The notes below the pieces were generated by a model. It saw nothing but the letters and a program-made list of their open reading frames with translations, was not told the DNA's origin and searched no databases. A stretch of DNA of 64,000 nt from contig CM049990.2 in the NCBI GenBank assembly GCA_016630955.3, positions 2,102,607 to 2,166,606 on the forward strand, in the 5' to 3' direction. A program made the position numbers and the translations under genes. Shown piece after piece: positions 50,759-59,770 of this stretch (the first letter of the stretch is position 1; every line of letters begins with the position of its first letter). The DNA comes from Didymella arachidicola (lineage: Eukaryota > Ascomycota > Dothideomycetes > Pleosporales > Didymellaceae).

Positions 50759-53700
50759 GGTTCGTACTTGGCTCCCACGTGTTCTCGGAGCTCGGATATC
50801 CTAACCACTTGACTAGATATTCATCGTTGTCGCCTTGTGTGCGATGCTGTATTATTTTTTCGACTTCCCACTCGTCCTGGCCGTCTGCCTGATAGTGAAA
50901 GTCTTCCTGGATCGGCGTTCTGGGGTCGGCTGGTTCCAACAGCGAAATGTGGAACACTGGGTGGATCTTCGCATCCTTGGGCAGCGCAAGTCGATAGTTG
51001 ACTGGGCTGATTTGCTTAGAAATGAAAAATGGTCCGACCTTGACTTTGTCCAGTTTTTTCGTTGGTCGCCGTGTGCGTAGGTTTTTCGTAAGGAGATACA
51101 CTTTATCCCCCTCCTTTAGCAGAGGCGCCGTTTTTCGTTTCTTGTTAACATAAGAGATGCTCCGTGACTGAGCTTTGGCGATGTTATCGAGCGATTTTCT
51201 GTGTACTTCCTTCAGTGCTTCGACTGAGTTGATCGCCGATTCCGTTTGAATGTTACTGTCCAATGATCTGGTAAAGAGATTTGGGTGTCTCCCGTGGTTA
51301 GCAAAGAACGGTGTTACGCCTGTTGCTTCCGATAATTTGTTGTTGTACGCGATTTGTGCCATAGGCAGCAGTGAAACCCAGTTGTCTTGCTGCTGGTTGC
51401 AGTAGATGCGGAGGTACGTCTCCATTGTTTGGTTTACTCGTTCTGTTTGGCCATCCGTCTGCGGATGATACGCGGTTGACAGTTTTTTCTTGGTACCAAT
51501 GGCTGCTAACAGCGTGGTCCAGTAGTTCGATGTAAATAACTTGTCTCTATCGCTAATGATTGATTCGGAAATGCCGTGGTGTCGAACAATCCTATCCAGG
51601 TACACTCGTGCGAGCTGCTCTGCAGTGTAGCTGTGGCGGAAAGGCACAAACTCAGCGGCTTTCGTGAATCGATCGACTACAACGAAGATTGAGTCATAGG
51701 TGTATCCTGTTACAGGATCCTTGGAGACAGGTAGCTGTGTAACGAAATCCATCGTGATGTTCGTCCATGGTGCCGTTGGCGGCTCCATTGCCTGTGCTTC
51801 TCCATACTTGGCGTGCGTGCTGTGTTTGTTCTGTTGACAGCTTACGCAATTCTTGATGAACTTGGCGACTTTGTCGCGCATGTTCGGGAACTCGTAATGT
51901 CTTTTGATGAGTTCCATTGTTCTGGTGATACCGGGGTGTCCATGAAGCGGGTCATCGTGGTGACTGCTTATGACTTCTTCTTCCAGTTCCTCTGGTACCT
52001 GTGATGGTACATGATGCTCTTGGCGTACTAGCATCATATTGTTGAGCTGCTGGGACGGTCCTAACGATCCGTCGCTATTGATACCAAGGATCGCCGATTC
52101 GTTGATCGTCTTGGATCCTGCGAGGTCGTGTCGTCGACTGAGTGCGTCGGCTCTGCCGTTGTCCTTTCCTGGTGTATAGAGGATCTTGAATTTGTATTGT
52201 CCGAGGGTCTCGGACCATCGTACTTGTCGTCTGTTCAATACCTTTGTCGTTGTGAAGTGTACCAGGTTTTTGTGATCCGTGTAGATCGTAAGTTCCGAAC
52301 AACTTTCAGCGTAGACTCGCCAATGTTCTAGGGCAGATACGATCGCGAGTAGTTCTTTGTCGTGTACGTCGTATCGTTCTTCGGGTCCTGAGAACTTGCG
52401 TGAATAGTAAGCAATCGGGTGCCATTGACCATCTCGTTCCTGTGTGATGCATGCTCCTAATGCCAAATCTGAGGCATCTGTTTCCATTTGCAGCGGTTCT
52501 CCGCTCCTGAATGTAACCAACGTGGGTGGATCTATACAAGCCTGTTTCAACGTTTCAAAAGCTTTGTCCTGATCCTTGCCCCATTTGAAGGGTGTGTCCT
52601 TCCGCGTAAGTTTCGTAAGCGGCAAGGCCTTCGTGGAGTAATCCTTGATGAAGCGTCGGTTGAAGTTGACAAACCCAAGGAACTCTTGGATGTTCTTGAC
52701 GGTTTTGGGTGTTGGCCAATCCTTCACAACCTGAATCTTTGCTTGGCTCATCTTGACTCCGTATCGTCCTACCACAAACCCTAGGAATTCGACTTCCTCC
52801 TTGTGCCATTCGCACTTCTCGGGTTTCAAGCGTAGGTGCGCTGCTCCTAGGCAGGCAAGCACTTGTCGTACGTGTTCGACATGCTCTTCTAGTGTTTTGC
52901 TGTACACTAGGATGTCATCGAGGTACGCTACCACGGTAATGTCCAAGTGTGCCCTTAGTACGTTGTTAATTAAGGCCTGACATGTCGCTGGTGCGTTGGT
53001 GAGCCCGAACGGCATAACCAAATACTCGTAATGACCATAACGGGTTCTAAACGCCGTCTTCCATTCTTCGCCCTCCTTCATGCGGATAAGGTTGTATGCT
53101 CCTCTTAGGTCTAACGCAGTGAAGTACTGTGCTCCGGCTAACCGATCCTGAAGTTCGCTGATGTTCGGTAGCGGGTAACGATTTTTGATCGTGATATCGT
53201 TGAGCTTTCGGTAATCGATGCAAGGTCGTAACTTGCCATCTTTCTTTGGCACGAATAGAACGGGAAATCCTGCTGGGGATTCTGATTCTCGAATGAATCC
53301 TTTGTCGAGGTTCTCCTTGAGGTAGTTGCGCAGCTCCTCAAGTTCCTTTTCTGACATTTGGTATATTGGCCCGAATGGGGGCTTCTTGCCTGGCTCGAGT
53401 TTAATCTCGTGGTCCCATTCTTGGTGCTGCGGTAATGCCTTCGCAGTCTTCTCATCGCGGAAGAGGTCTATAAACTCTCTGTATTCGTCCGGGATGTCAG
53501 GAGTTGTACTGTTCTCCTTAACCGTCGCTTTGTGATCCAGGGGCTGGTTGGTATCTGCACGGTCGACCGCTCTATCTTGGCGCGTCTTGTTCGAAGAGAT
53601 GTTGTTGATCTCCTTCTCATCCACCAGCTGCGTCGTGAGCTGCGCGGGTCGCTGTCCGGGTGTACCTGATCCGTGACACTTGAGCGTTATTCGCTGGTTC

Positions 53701-54206
53701 TTCCAGTCGATCCATGGATTGTGCTCTCTCAACCAAGGAAGTCCTAATATGATATCGTGGGCGGCCGTTCCCAGAACATCTAGGTCTATCAATTCCTCGT
53801 GGTTGAATACTTTCAGACGTCGCTGTACCACTTCGTGGGTCACAGTCGACTCTCCTGGCATTGGTTCTCCGTTGGCTACTCGTAAAGGGTATGGTTCCTC
53901 CTTTCTTCGCTTCTGCAAGCCTGCTTGCGCGATAGCGGATTGAGACACGTAGTTACTTTGTGCTCCTGAGTCCAACAATGCCGTCATCCTGGTGCCTTCT
54001 AGCACGACAGGGAATTTGATGAGGGACTGGGCCTCATTGGAATCCTGACGTCGATTCCGGGAGCCCTGGACTGCGTTGAGTGAAAGCTCTCGTCCGGGTC
54101 GTCCTTGGCGTCTGTTTGCCATATGTCTAAAAAAGACTCGTCCTGGGGCATAAAACCGCTCAGGCGTTTTAGCGTCTCGTGGTTCCTGCACTTCGGATGG
54201 AAGCAC
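50643..54206 (-). CDS. Gypsy-2 pol: protease, reverse transcriptase, RNase H, integrase, chromodomain
   Basis: 1187 residues, collinear with Gypsy-1 pol and nearly identical for the first 1110. The motifs are the same: DSG protease, YLDD reverse transcriptase, TDASDLALGA RNase H, and integrase HHCC and DDE. From the middle of the chromodomain onward it diverges (SSENTWEPSTNLTNC...) and ends with a Pro-rich tail absent from Gypsy-1. The change point coincides with the start of the exchanged 3' module. It overlaps gag in the -1 frame, and no stop is seen. Confidence 0.95.
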   Translation of the reverse strand: MLPSEVQEPRDAKTPERFYAPGRVFFRHMANRRQGRPGRELSLNAVQGSRNRRQDSNEAQSLIKFPVVLEGTRMTALLDSGAQSNYVSQSAIAQAGLQKRRKEEPYPLRVANGEPMPGESTVTHEVVQRRLKVFNHEELIDLDVLGTAAHDIILGLPWLREHNPWIDWKNQRITLKCHGSGTPGQRPAQLTTQLVDEKEINNISSNKTRQDRAVDRADTNQPLDHKATVKENSTTPDIPDEYREFIDLFRDEKTAKALPQHQEWDHEIKLEPGKKPPFGPIYQMSEKELEELRNYLKENLDKGFIRESESPAGFPVLFVPKKDGKLRPCIDYRKLNDITIKNRYPLPNISELQDRLAGAQYFTALDLRGAYNLIRMKEGEEWKTAFRTRYGHYEYLVMPFGLTNAPATCQALINNVLRAHLDITVVAYLDDILVYSKTLEEHVEHVRQVLACLGAAHLRLKPEKCEWHKEEVEFLGFVVGRYGVKMSQAKIQVVKDWPTPKTVKNIQEFLGFVNFNRRFIKDYSTKALPLTKLTRKDTPFKWGKDQDKAFETLKQACIDPPTLVTFRSGEPLQMETDASDLALGACITQERDGQWHPIAYYSRKFSGPEERYDVHDKELLAIVSALEHWRVYAESCSELTIYTDHKNLVHFTTTKVLNRRQVRWSETLGQYKFKILYTPGKDNGRADALSRRHDLAGSKTINESAILGINSDGSLGPSQQLNNMMLVRQEHHVPSQVPEELEEEVISSHHDDPLHGHPGITRTMELIKRHYEFPNMRDKVAKFIKNCVSCQQNKHSTHAKYGEAQAMEPPTAPWTNITMDFVTQLPVSKDPVTGYTYDSIFVVVDRFTKAAEFVPFRHSYTAEQLARVYLDRIVRHHGISESIISDRDKLFTSNYWTTLLAAIGTKKKLSTAYHPQTDGQTERVNQTMETYLRIYCNQQQDNWVSLLPMAQIAYNNKLSEATGVTPFFANHGRHPNLFTRSLDSNIQTESAINSVEALKEVHRKSLDNIAKAQSRSISYVNKKRKTAPLLKEGDKVYLLTKNLRTRRPTKKLDKVKVGPFFISKQISPVNYRLALPKDAKIHPVFHISLLEPADPRTPIQEDFHYQADGQDEWEVEKIIQHRTQGDNDEYLVKWLGYPSSENTWEPSTNLTNCRQLLRAFQENHKRRTSPPPLPAPELQDSQTRQHR

Positions 54207-56251
54207 TCAGCCCATTCTTGGCCGTAGCACCTCTCGTTTTGGACCATGTGCATGTTGAATATGTCTTCCACACATTCAATTCCTGGAAAGTGGAGATTCG
54301 TGCGTTTATCCCACAAGTGCTCTGCGCAATAGGTATCCGTACATTCCCACCAGTATTCCTCGCAGCCCTCGGGCTTACTCGGAAACCATCCACTGTCCAG
54401 TTTGTACTGTCTGTGGTCTTCGCAGGCTTCGTGGTAGCATTGCGTAGGTGGTAGTCGAGAATGGTACGGGTTTCGAATATCCTGGAACAGCTTCGACGTA
54501 TAGCTCGGCGTTGGCAAAGCGGGCTGTCGGTCGAAGTCGGGTTCGTCTCGACTTCGAGCGTATAAGTTGTAGTCGTCCAGCTGTTGCTGAGTTGCAGAGT
54601 TGCTTTCTTTCCAGCGGATAAAGTCTTCCGTGTGCCATTCTTTGTGGGTTTTCTGTGCATTGGCTACCTGTTGGTCGAATCTCTCAAGTGCTTCGGGGTC
54701 ACCGAGCAAGTACCGTCTTGACCGTTGAATATTTTCTTCCGTCATCCAATCACGGACAGGCTCGACATCCTGTAGGCTTGGTGTCTGGATAGTAACGGAT
54801 GACGCTTCTCCCTTGTGCTCTGGGATGTTGTTGATAATGGTCAAGTTTATCGTTGGTGCTTTGGGTTCTCGGAAAGCAGGAGTCTGGGTGGATTGGTCGC
54901 GCGAGACCATCATGTCCTGACTATGTTGCGTTCTGTCGCATACAATTAAACGTTTCCCTTCCTTTGAATAGTACTTGTCGTTGAGCCGGAAAAAGGAATT
55001 GTAGTATCGTTTGCCGACAATAATGCTGTCGTCCTTAATGTCGCACTCTACCACATGGTGTTGGCGGGGATCATTGTCAATCCACTCCTCCTTAGGGTAG
55101 GGTGTTGGTGACCGAACTTGTTTGTTCGAAACATCTTCGTCGGATTCCTCGATGTAGTCGTCATCGAGTCCGGAAGTGGGGTCTTCCATGAGACGTCCCA
55201 TCTCATTAGTAACGACCTCCCACTCTTGGTCGCCGCTGTCGTCATGAGCCAGCATGTTCAGCTGTCTGGTCACTTTGTTCTTCATGCGACAGTCGCGGGC
55301 GTAGTGGCCTGTCTTGCCACAGCCGTAACAAGTCACTGAAGACTTATCACCGCGGTTATTACTACCCTTCTTTTTCTCATTCCATCGTTCAGGTCCTTTG
55401 TTAATGTTGGAGAGGTCCATTGCTGCAGGACCGTAGTATCCACTGTTCGTATCGTTGTGGACACGGCGTCCCATGTTGGCTTGGTAAAGGCCACCACGTT
55501 GCCCACGGCGGTAGTTGTTGTTGCGCCACTGGTCGCGTGGAGCCTGGGGTGGGCGAGTGACCTGAGTCACGGCTCGCACACGAGGGTCCTCTCGTAATTC
55601 TTGTTGAAGGTCGTAGAGTTTGACGTCGATACTGATCGCTTCGTTTACTAGTGCGTCGAAGGTATCGGTAGCTGCGGCAGTCCGCATGAGCTCCTCTTTG
55701 ACCTTGGGCTTAAGGCCTTGTTTAAACATGGTCATCAACGCAACGTCGTCCCAGCCGGTGAACGTAGCTACTTGCTGAAACTTGGCAGCGTAGTCGGCGG
55801 CGGACGCAGTTTGTCGGATGCGCTGAATCTCACGTCGGGCGATGGTTGGTTCGTTGTGTACTCCAAATACTTGGCGAATCTGTTCCTTGAACAGATCGAA
55901 GTCTTCGATCCATGGGTCGATGTCTGCTGAATTGCTTGCTCCGTCGTGGTAACGGCGAATAAAGGGTTTGATCCAAGTGAACGCGCGATCCTTCATAAAC
56001 GTACTCACAAAAGTGACACGTTTCTCCTCTGGGATGCGTTCTCCTTGGAACATGAAAAACAGATCGAACTTCATGAGCCAGTCTTCCAGCTTGTCGCGAG
56101 TGCCATCGAAGGCCTCGGGTTTAGCCACTGGGTAAACACTGGTAGGGGCAGGCGCCGCTGCCTCTTCGTCCATGTCGAGATCGTCATCAGCCGTACGGCG
56201 TGATGCGTTGGAGTTGCTTGGGGTAGCACGGGATCCTGAGGTAGTACTCAT
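53999..56251 (-). CDS. Gypsy-2 gag
   Basis: 750 residues, the same length as Gypsy-1 gag. The N-terminal part and CCHC knuckle are almost identical. A variable middle (about residues 380-560) has many substitutions. The three C-x4-C-x2-H motifs are kept (CYHEACEDH, CTDTYCAEH, CFHPKCRNH), which suggests selection on them. The start lies 17 nt from the 5' LTR. Confidence 0.9.
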   Translation of the reverse strand: MSTTSGSRATPSNSNASRRTADDDLDMDEEAAAPAPTSVYPVAKPEAFDGTRDKLEDWLMKFDLFFMFQGERIPEEKRVTFVSTFMKDRAFTWIKPFIRRYHDGASNSADIDPWIEDFDLFKEQIRQVFGVHNEPTIARREIQRIRQTASAADYAAKFQQVATFTGWDDVALMTMFKQGLKPKVKEELMRTAAATDTFDALVNEAISIDVKLYDLQQELREDPRVRAVTQVTRPPQAPRDQWRNNNYRRGQRGGLYQANMGRRVHNDTNSGYYGPAAMDLSNINKGPERWNEKKKGSNNRGDKSSVTCYGCGKTGHYARDCRMKNKVTRQLNMLAHDDSGDQEWEVVTNEMGRLMEDPTSGLDDDYIEESDEDVSNKQVRSPTPYPKEEWIDNDPRQHHVVECDIKDDSIIVGKRYYNSFFRLNDKYYSKEGKRLIVCDRTQHSQDMMVSRDQSTQTPAFREPKAPTINLTIINNIPEHKGEASSVTIQTPSLQDVEPVRDWMTEENIQRSRRYLLGDPEALERFDQQVANAQKTHKEWHTEDFIRWKESNSATQQQLDDYNLYARSRDEPDFDRQPALPTPSYTSKLFQDIRNPYHSRLPPTQCYHEACEDHRQYKLDSGWFPSKPEGCEEYWWECTDTYCAEHLWDKRTNLHFPGIECVEDIFNMHMVQNERCYGQEWAECFHPKCRNHETLKRLSGFMPQDESFLDIWQTDAKDDPDESFHSTQSRAPGIDVRIPMRPSPSSNSLSC

Positions 56252-56268
56252 CTTGGGGGTGTTCAAAA

Positions 56269-56800
56269 TGTTGAAGTCGTACTTTAAGCAAAGCTCGTAA
56301 GCACTAATTCTATTGGTTCTCGGGGATGAGTACGGTGACAGGAAGCCGAAGGGGTTGGTTGCAATAAGGTGTACAGATACGATCTGTCAGTCTTGAGAGC
56401 AGGGTAACGATGAGTAGTACAGAGTAGACTGTCTAGCTCGAAGGTTAGGTTTGAGATCCAAAGACAAACTTGATAACTTAGGTTGAACACAAACCTTAAG
56501 GGTTGTGTTCCTGTCTGCTATATACACAAAAGTCTCATAGAGTCTCATAGTCCTATAGGACTAAGTCTCGTGAGACTGTAGGACCTCTGAGACAAGGAGT
56601 GGCTCTCATTGGTCCGTTGTCCCAAAGTCCCGTGTTCGGTTATTACCTGTCCCAATGGGACGCTATGCCGCAATAGTACTAGTGTGATCCCGTGTCGTTC
56701 TGGTGGGGTTGGGCCTTCAGCGAGGTCGCCGTGCCGCCTTGTAATTCCTTCCATCATACATAACTGTACGTCCCCCGAGTCCCAACTCATGTTCGTAACA
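56269..56800 (-). repeat. Gypsy-2 5' LTR
   Basis: 532 bp. I saw no difference from the 3' LTR at 49632-50163 when reading them side by side, so this insertion is very young. Confidence 0.92.
56483..56524 (-). promoter_or_regulatory. Gypsy-2 core promoter and predicted RNA start
   Basis: On the minus strand a TATATAG box (56524-56518) lies about 34 bases before GTGTTCAA (56490-56483), which can pair with TTGAACAC at the LTR/internal border (56266-56259). The arrangement is the same as in Gypsy-1 even though the upstream U3 differs. Confidence 0.5.
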
Positions 56801-57175
56801 TCACGTTACCCTACTTCTGCTTTATTACCTCAACTAGATCGAACCAGCGCTAGATAGCTGCTAGGTCCTTGCAGGCAGCTTGCTAATGATTATAGGGACG
56901 GCTCCAGCGCTTGCGGAGCTTAGGAGTCCGCTTAATAAAGTTATCAATCAACCCAGTTCTTGCTACTAGGGTCGCCCTCCCGCTCGCGCAGTAGTTTGTT
57001 AGCCATAGCTCGAACGTTAAGCTTCCTAGGCGAAAACCCTCGTGCGTCCTCTTTAAGAACACGCTAAACTATAGCCTCCTCTTCTAGCTTACTTAGGCGC
57101 TTTAAGTTAGCTTTACAGTCGCGTTAGGCGGATCTTTCAGCGCGTTAGTATAATAAGGTCGTTTAGGGGACGTTA

Positions 57176-57609
57176 ACGTACTTGAAGGGCGAGTGGCCCA
57201 CCAGGGCGAGTGGCCCACGCAGTTTTACTAGTTAAATCTTGATTTTTACTTCTAGATAAGTCCTCTAATACTAGATATTAATTTCTAAAATTTTTATAGT
57301 AGAGCTGCAAGCAGATAAAGAAGCTATTTCTAGAATCTAAAAGCTATAGCTTTAGTAGATAAAAAGTTATTAAAAGAAAAGTAAATTGCAGGGATTATTT
57401 AGACCCACTTTTCTATACCTCTAGATCTAGAAGAGCTAGAGCTTAGCTACTTATAAGATTTAAAGTGTACCTATATAGGATATACATATTAAATTTTTAG
57501 AAGATTCTATTAGACAATTATAGAGTTATTAGGCCCTAGATGTTTGGTTTTCCTTAGTAAAACTGCGTGGGCCACTCGCCCTGGTGGGCCACTCGCCCTT
57601 CAAGTACGT
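57176..57609. mobile_element. MITE U
   Basis: 434 bp with near-perfect inverted ends of about 55 bp: ACGTACTTGAAGGGCGAG, with GGGCGAGTGGCCCAC twice at 17-bp spacing, then GCAGTTTTACTA. TA at 57174-57175 is shared with the end of shell P, and another TA is at 57610-57611. The AT-rich inside has no gene and resembles T and, more weakly, E. It is presumably moved by a pogo transposase that recognises these ends, which is not identified here. Confidence 0.9.
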
Positions 57610-57744
57610 TATATAACGTATTCCACGGGCGGGTCGGACACACGGGCGAGTCGGACACTTTTGCCAAGACCACACCAAAACTCACCCTATTATGGCCCAA
57701 AACACCACACTTTAGCCCTGCATAGGGTGAAACAAGCTGTAATA

Positions 57745-58032
57745 TTACTTAGAGACCTCTTCTACAGCATTCTTGCACGTTCGCGCGTTGTGCCCACTCT
57801 CTCCGCACCGTCCACAGCGTCGTTGGGATGGTTCACCTCCTTCAGCGCGCACCTGCTTCTTTGCCTTCTTACCATCACCACGCGCGCCAAACTCCTGTAG
57901 AGCAGTCAACCGCTGGCCTTCTTTAACTGCAAGGCTTCCCTTAGCTTAAATACGCTTTCTTTTGTGCGATTTACGTCGCGTGGCGGCTTTATTGGCTGCT
58001 TGAAGCTCAGCGTTCTCTTGTTGTGCTAAAAC
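57745..58032 (-). pseudogene. Transposase of F, C-terminal piece
   Basis: Continues from the piece at 63167-64000 with LAQQENAELQAANKAA, a KSHKRKRI basic run, one TAG, then EPSQRRCGRCGESGHNARTC (zinc knuckle) and a stop at 57745-57747. It is similar to D, J and N. Confidence 0.85.
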
Positions 58033-58195
58033 TACCGTGTCCGTGCACCGAACGCCCGGAGTCACCGAACGCCCGCTCCGGGCCTGCACTGCAACCACAG
58101 AATTGAGGCTGTAGAGCCACGTACAATGGCTATTATCGTGAGATATTTTGGTGGAGTACTCTACAGGCCTATACAACAAATTTTCTCATACAAAG

Positions 58196-58988
58196 TTACT
58201 TATATTTTGTGGCGGTGCGGCCGCTTCTTGTGGTGACAGTGGCGCGTGGTAGAGGAGGCGTCGCAGGCTTAGGATGACTACGAGCACCTACTGCACGACG
58301 CGCAGGCTTTGATTTAGCTGCAGTTACTTTTAAGGTTGTGCAATTGCCTCTTTGGGATAGTTTAACAGCTTTTTCAGCGTCGCGAGCTGCCTTTTGACGC
58401 GCTCTTTCAGCCTTGCGTTCCTCTATAGCTGCTCGCTCCTCTGCCTTAGCCTGGTCTCTCACTGCCTTCTCCCTCGCCCGCTGTTGACGCTTTTCTTCAG
58501 CAATCTTTTCGTTGTAGAGTTTATTAGCAGCGGCTAACTCCTTCATCTCCCCCTTCTTTAGCTCCTCCTCACGCCTCTCTTGTTCTTGAATAGCCATGCG
58601 AGCTCGCGCCTCCCGGAAGGCGCGAGGAGACCACATTATTGCACCTCCACGGTACTCATGGTGCTGTTGCAGGTCTAATTACCTGTTGGGTTGCTTCTAA
58701 CGCTTCTGCTTTCGGTATAGCTCCTGCCGCAGGCCATCAATTTCAGCTTGAAGTAACTCAACTTGGGATGATAGATGGTGGATAGTTTGACCTAGCTTCT
58801 GCGCACCTGCACTGCGGTGATCCTTCACCTCTGCTTGAAGTGTAGTGAAAGCTTTAAGCCAATCCTCTGCAGAATAAGCTGTAGAGCTAGAGGAGACTGA
58901 TCCTGAGTTGTCAGGGGATGCGTGGCGGAATCTATCAAGGATAACGTCGGGGTTAACTGGGTTGGTTGGTTGGTTGGTTGGTATTCAT
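58196..58988 (-). pseudogene. Element C ORF2, broken basic coiled-coil protein
   Basis: Starts MNTNQPTNQP, with a frame slip soon after (the TTGG repeat number differs from B). NPDVILDRF follows in another frame, then stops near 58690. The C-terminal 147 codons (58196-58636) are open and form a charged helix with a basic end. Homologue of 11093-11887. Confidence 0.8.
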
Positions 58989-58989
58989 T

Positions 58990-59770
58990 TTACGTCTAGT
59001 TGATGAGGATTAAGTCCATCATCTCGCCTCCCGAAGGGCATATACGACGTGCTAAGCTATGGAATTACAGTGCTGACACACTACCTTGAAAAGCATTTCT
59101 TGCGTACGCGGGTATTGCTACCATGCCAGAACTACAGCTCCCCCTCCAGTTGGGGAGACTGAGCAGTTTGTGTACATTAGGGTGGATCCCTTGTGTGTGT
59201 TCAAAGGCAGTGAAGTGCCGTGAGAGAGAGAAGGGAAGAGAGGGTGGGTGTAGAGAGCCGGTGCTCTGTCGAATCAAGGCCGTGGCTCTGCGCGAGGAGA
59301 GCCTTTGTACTAGGCTTGGCCATGCCTGTGTCGAAGGAGATAGGTGTAGTAGGAAGGCAGAGCCAGGCCATCTTTCTTCTTTATCTCTTAGAAGTCGTGG
59401 AATGTAAGGCCATGCTGGCTGCCTTGTTTGCGTGTTGAGAGCCGGTGCTCTGTCGAAACGTGCCGTGGCTCTTCGCATGGAGAGCCTTTGTGTTTAGGCC
59501 TGGCAGGTGCCCATATCTTGTAAGAACAGGGAGTGGCAAAGCTGTCTCCTTGTCTTAACAGTGGTTGTGGCCTTCGACCGAACGTGTAAAACTAAGTGGC
59601 GCACGGGCTATTTTGAAAAGATTTCAGCTCAGCGAAGAGCTGAAAGACAAAACAGGGCAGCGCGCCGGCCACAACGCCTGCAGCGAAGACAGGACGTTGG
59701 GAAACAGATTTACGAAGGCATTTGAGTCGTGCTTGAACGAAAAATCGATGAAAATCGACCTTTCGCTGAC
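58990..59770. other. Conserved non-coding insert between ORF1 and ORF2 of element C
   Basis: About 780 bp with no gene I can recognise. The left 240 bp match element B (11888-12140). In the middle are two 68-bp direct repeats. It separates parts that are contiguous in A1/A2 transposase. The ends do not look like a standard GT-AG intron. It could be an old insertion, an unusual intron or a separate non-coding module. Confidence 0.5.
59253..59504. repeat. Pair of 68-bp direct repeats
   Basis: Copies at 59253-59320 and 59437-59504, each starting GAGAGCCGGTGCTCTGTCGA and ending near TAGGCYTGGC, with several differences. Each contains AGAGCC/GGCTCT inverted motifs that could form small hairpins. 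The function is unknown. Confidence 0.75.

Larger units (their letters stand above)
49632..56800 (-). mobile_element. Gypsy-2: chromodomain Ty3/Gypsy LTR retrotransposon
   Basis: Two 532-bp LTRs (49632-50163, 56269-56800) and a 5-bp duplication TCACG (49627-49631, 56801-56805). It is inserted two bases before the right end of M. gag and most of pol are nearly identical to Gypsy-1. U3, the antisense ORF and the last part of pol differ. All open frames are intact. Confidence 0.95.
34574..56806 (+). pseudogene. Element M: RIP-decayed G/H-type pogo transposon spread over 22 kb
   Basis: The element's own sequence is only about 1.85 kb: 34574-34707, 36558-36783, 48150-49631 and the last base at 56806. 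The left end is a mutated copy of the G terminus (ACGTAAGTGTATAGCAAG). The right end near 49590-49631 still reads GCACTCACG before Gypsy-2 interrupts its final bases. The transposase reads in order across the breaks and ends with a knuckle (CKRCSKTGHNSRTC) and a stop at 49511-49513. TA flanks are at 34572-34573 and 56807-56808. It hosts N, E and Gypsy-2. Confidence 0.82.
32005..57173 (-). pseudogene. Element P: outermost shell of the nest, RIP-decayed pogo transposase
   Basis: Three pieces read in order on the minus strand. 56809-57173 gives the N-terminal region (ending ...WFDLVEVIKQK), 34283-34571 continues with NIYNLNKTSF and GRY, and 32005-32394 follows with the segment after the second catalytic motif. 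The joins fall exactly at TA dinucleotides where M and Q are inserted. The right terminus reads inward ACGTCCCC. Nearly every Trp and Gln codon has become a stop. The C-terminal end is missing left of 32005, where R begins. Confidence 0.75.
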
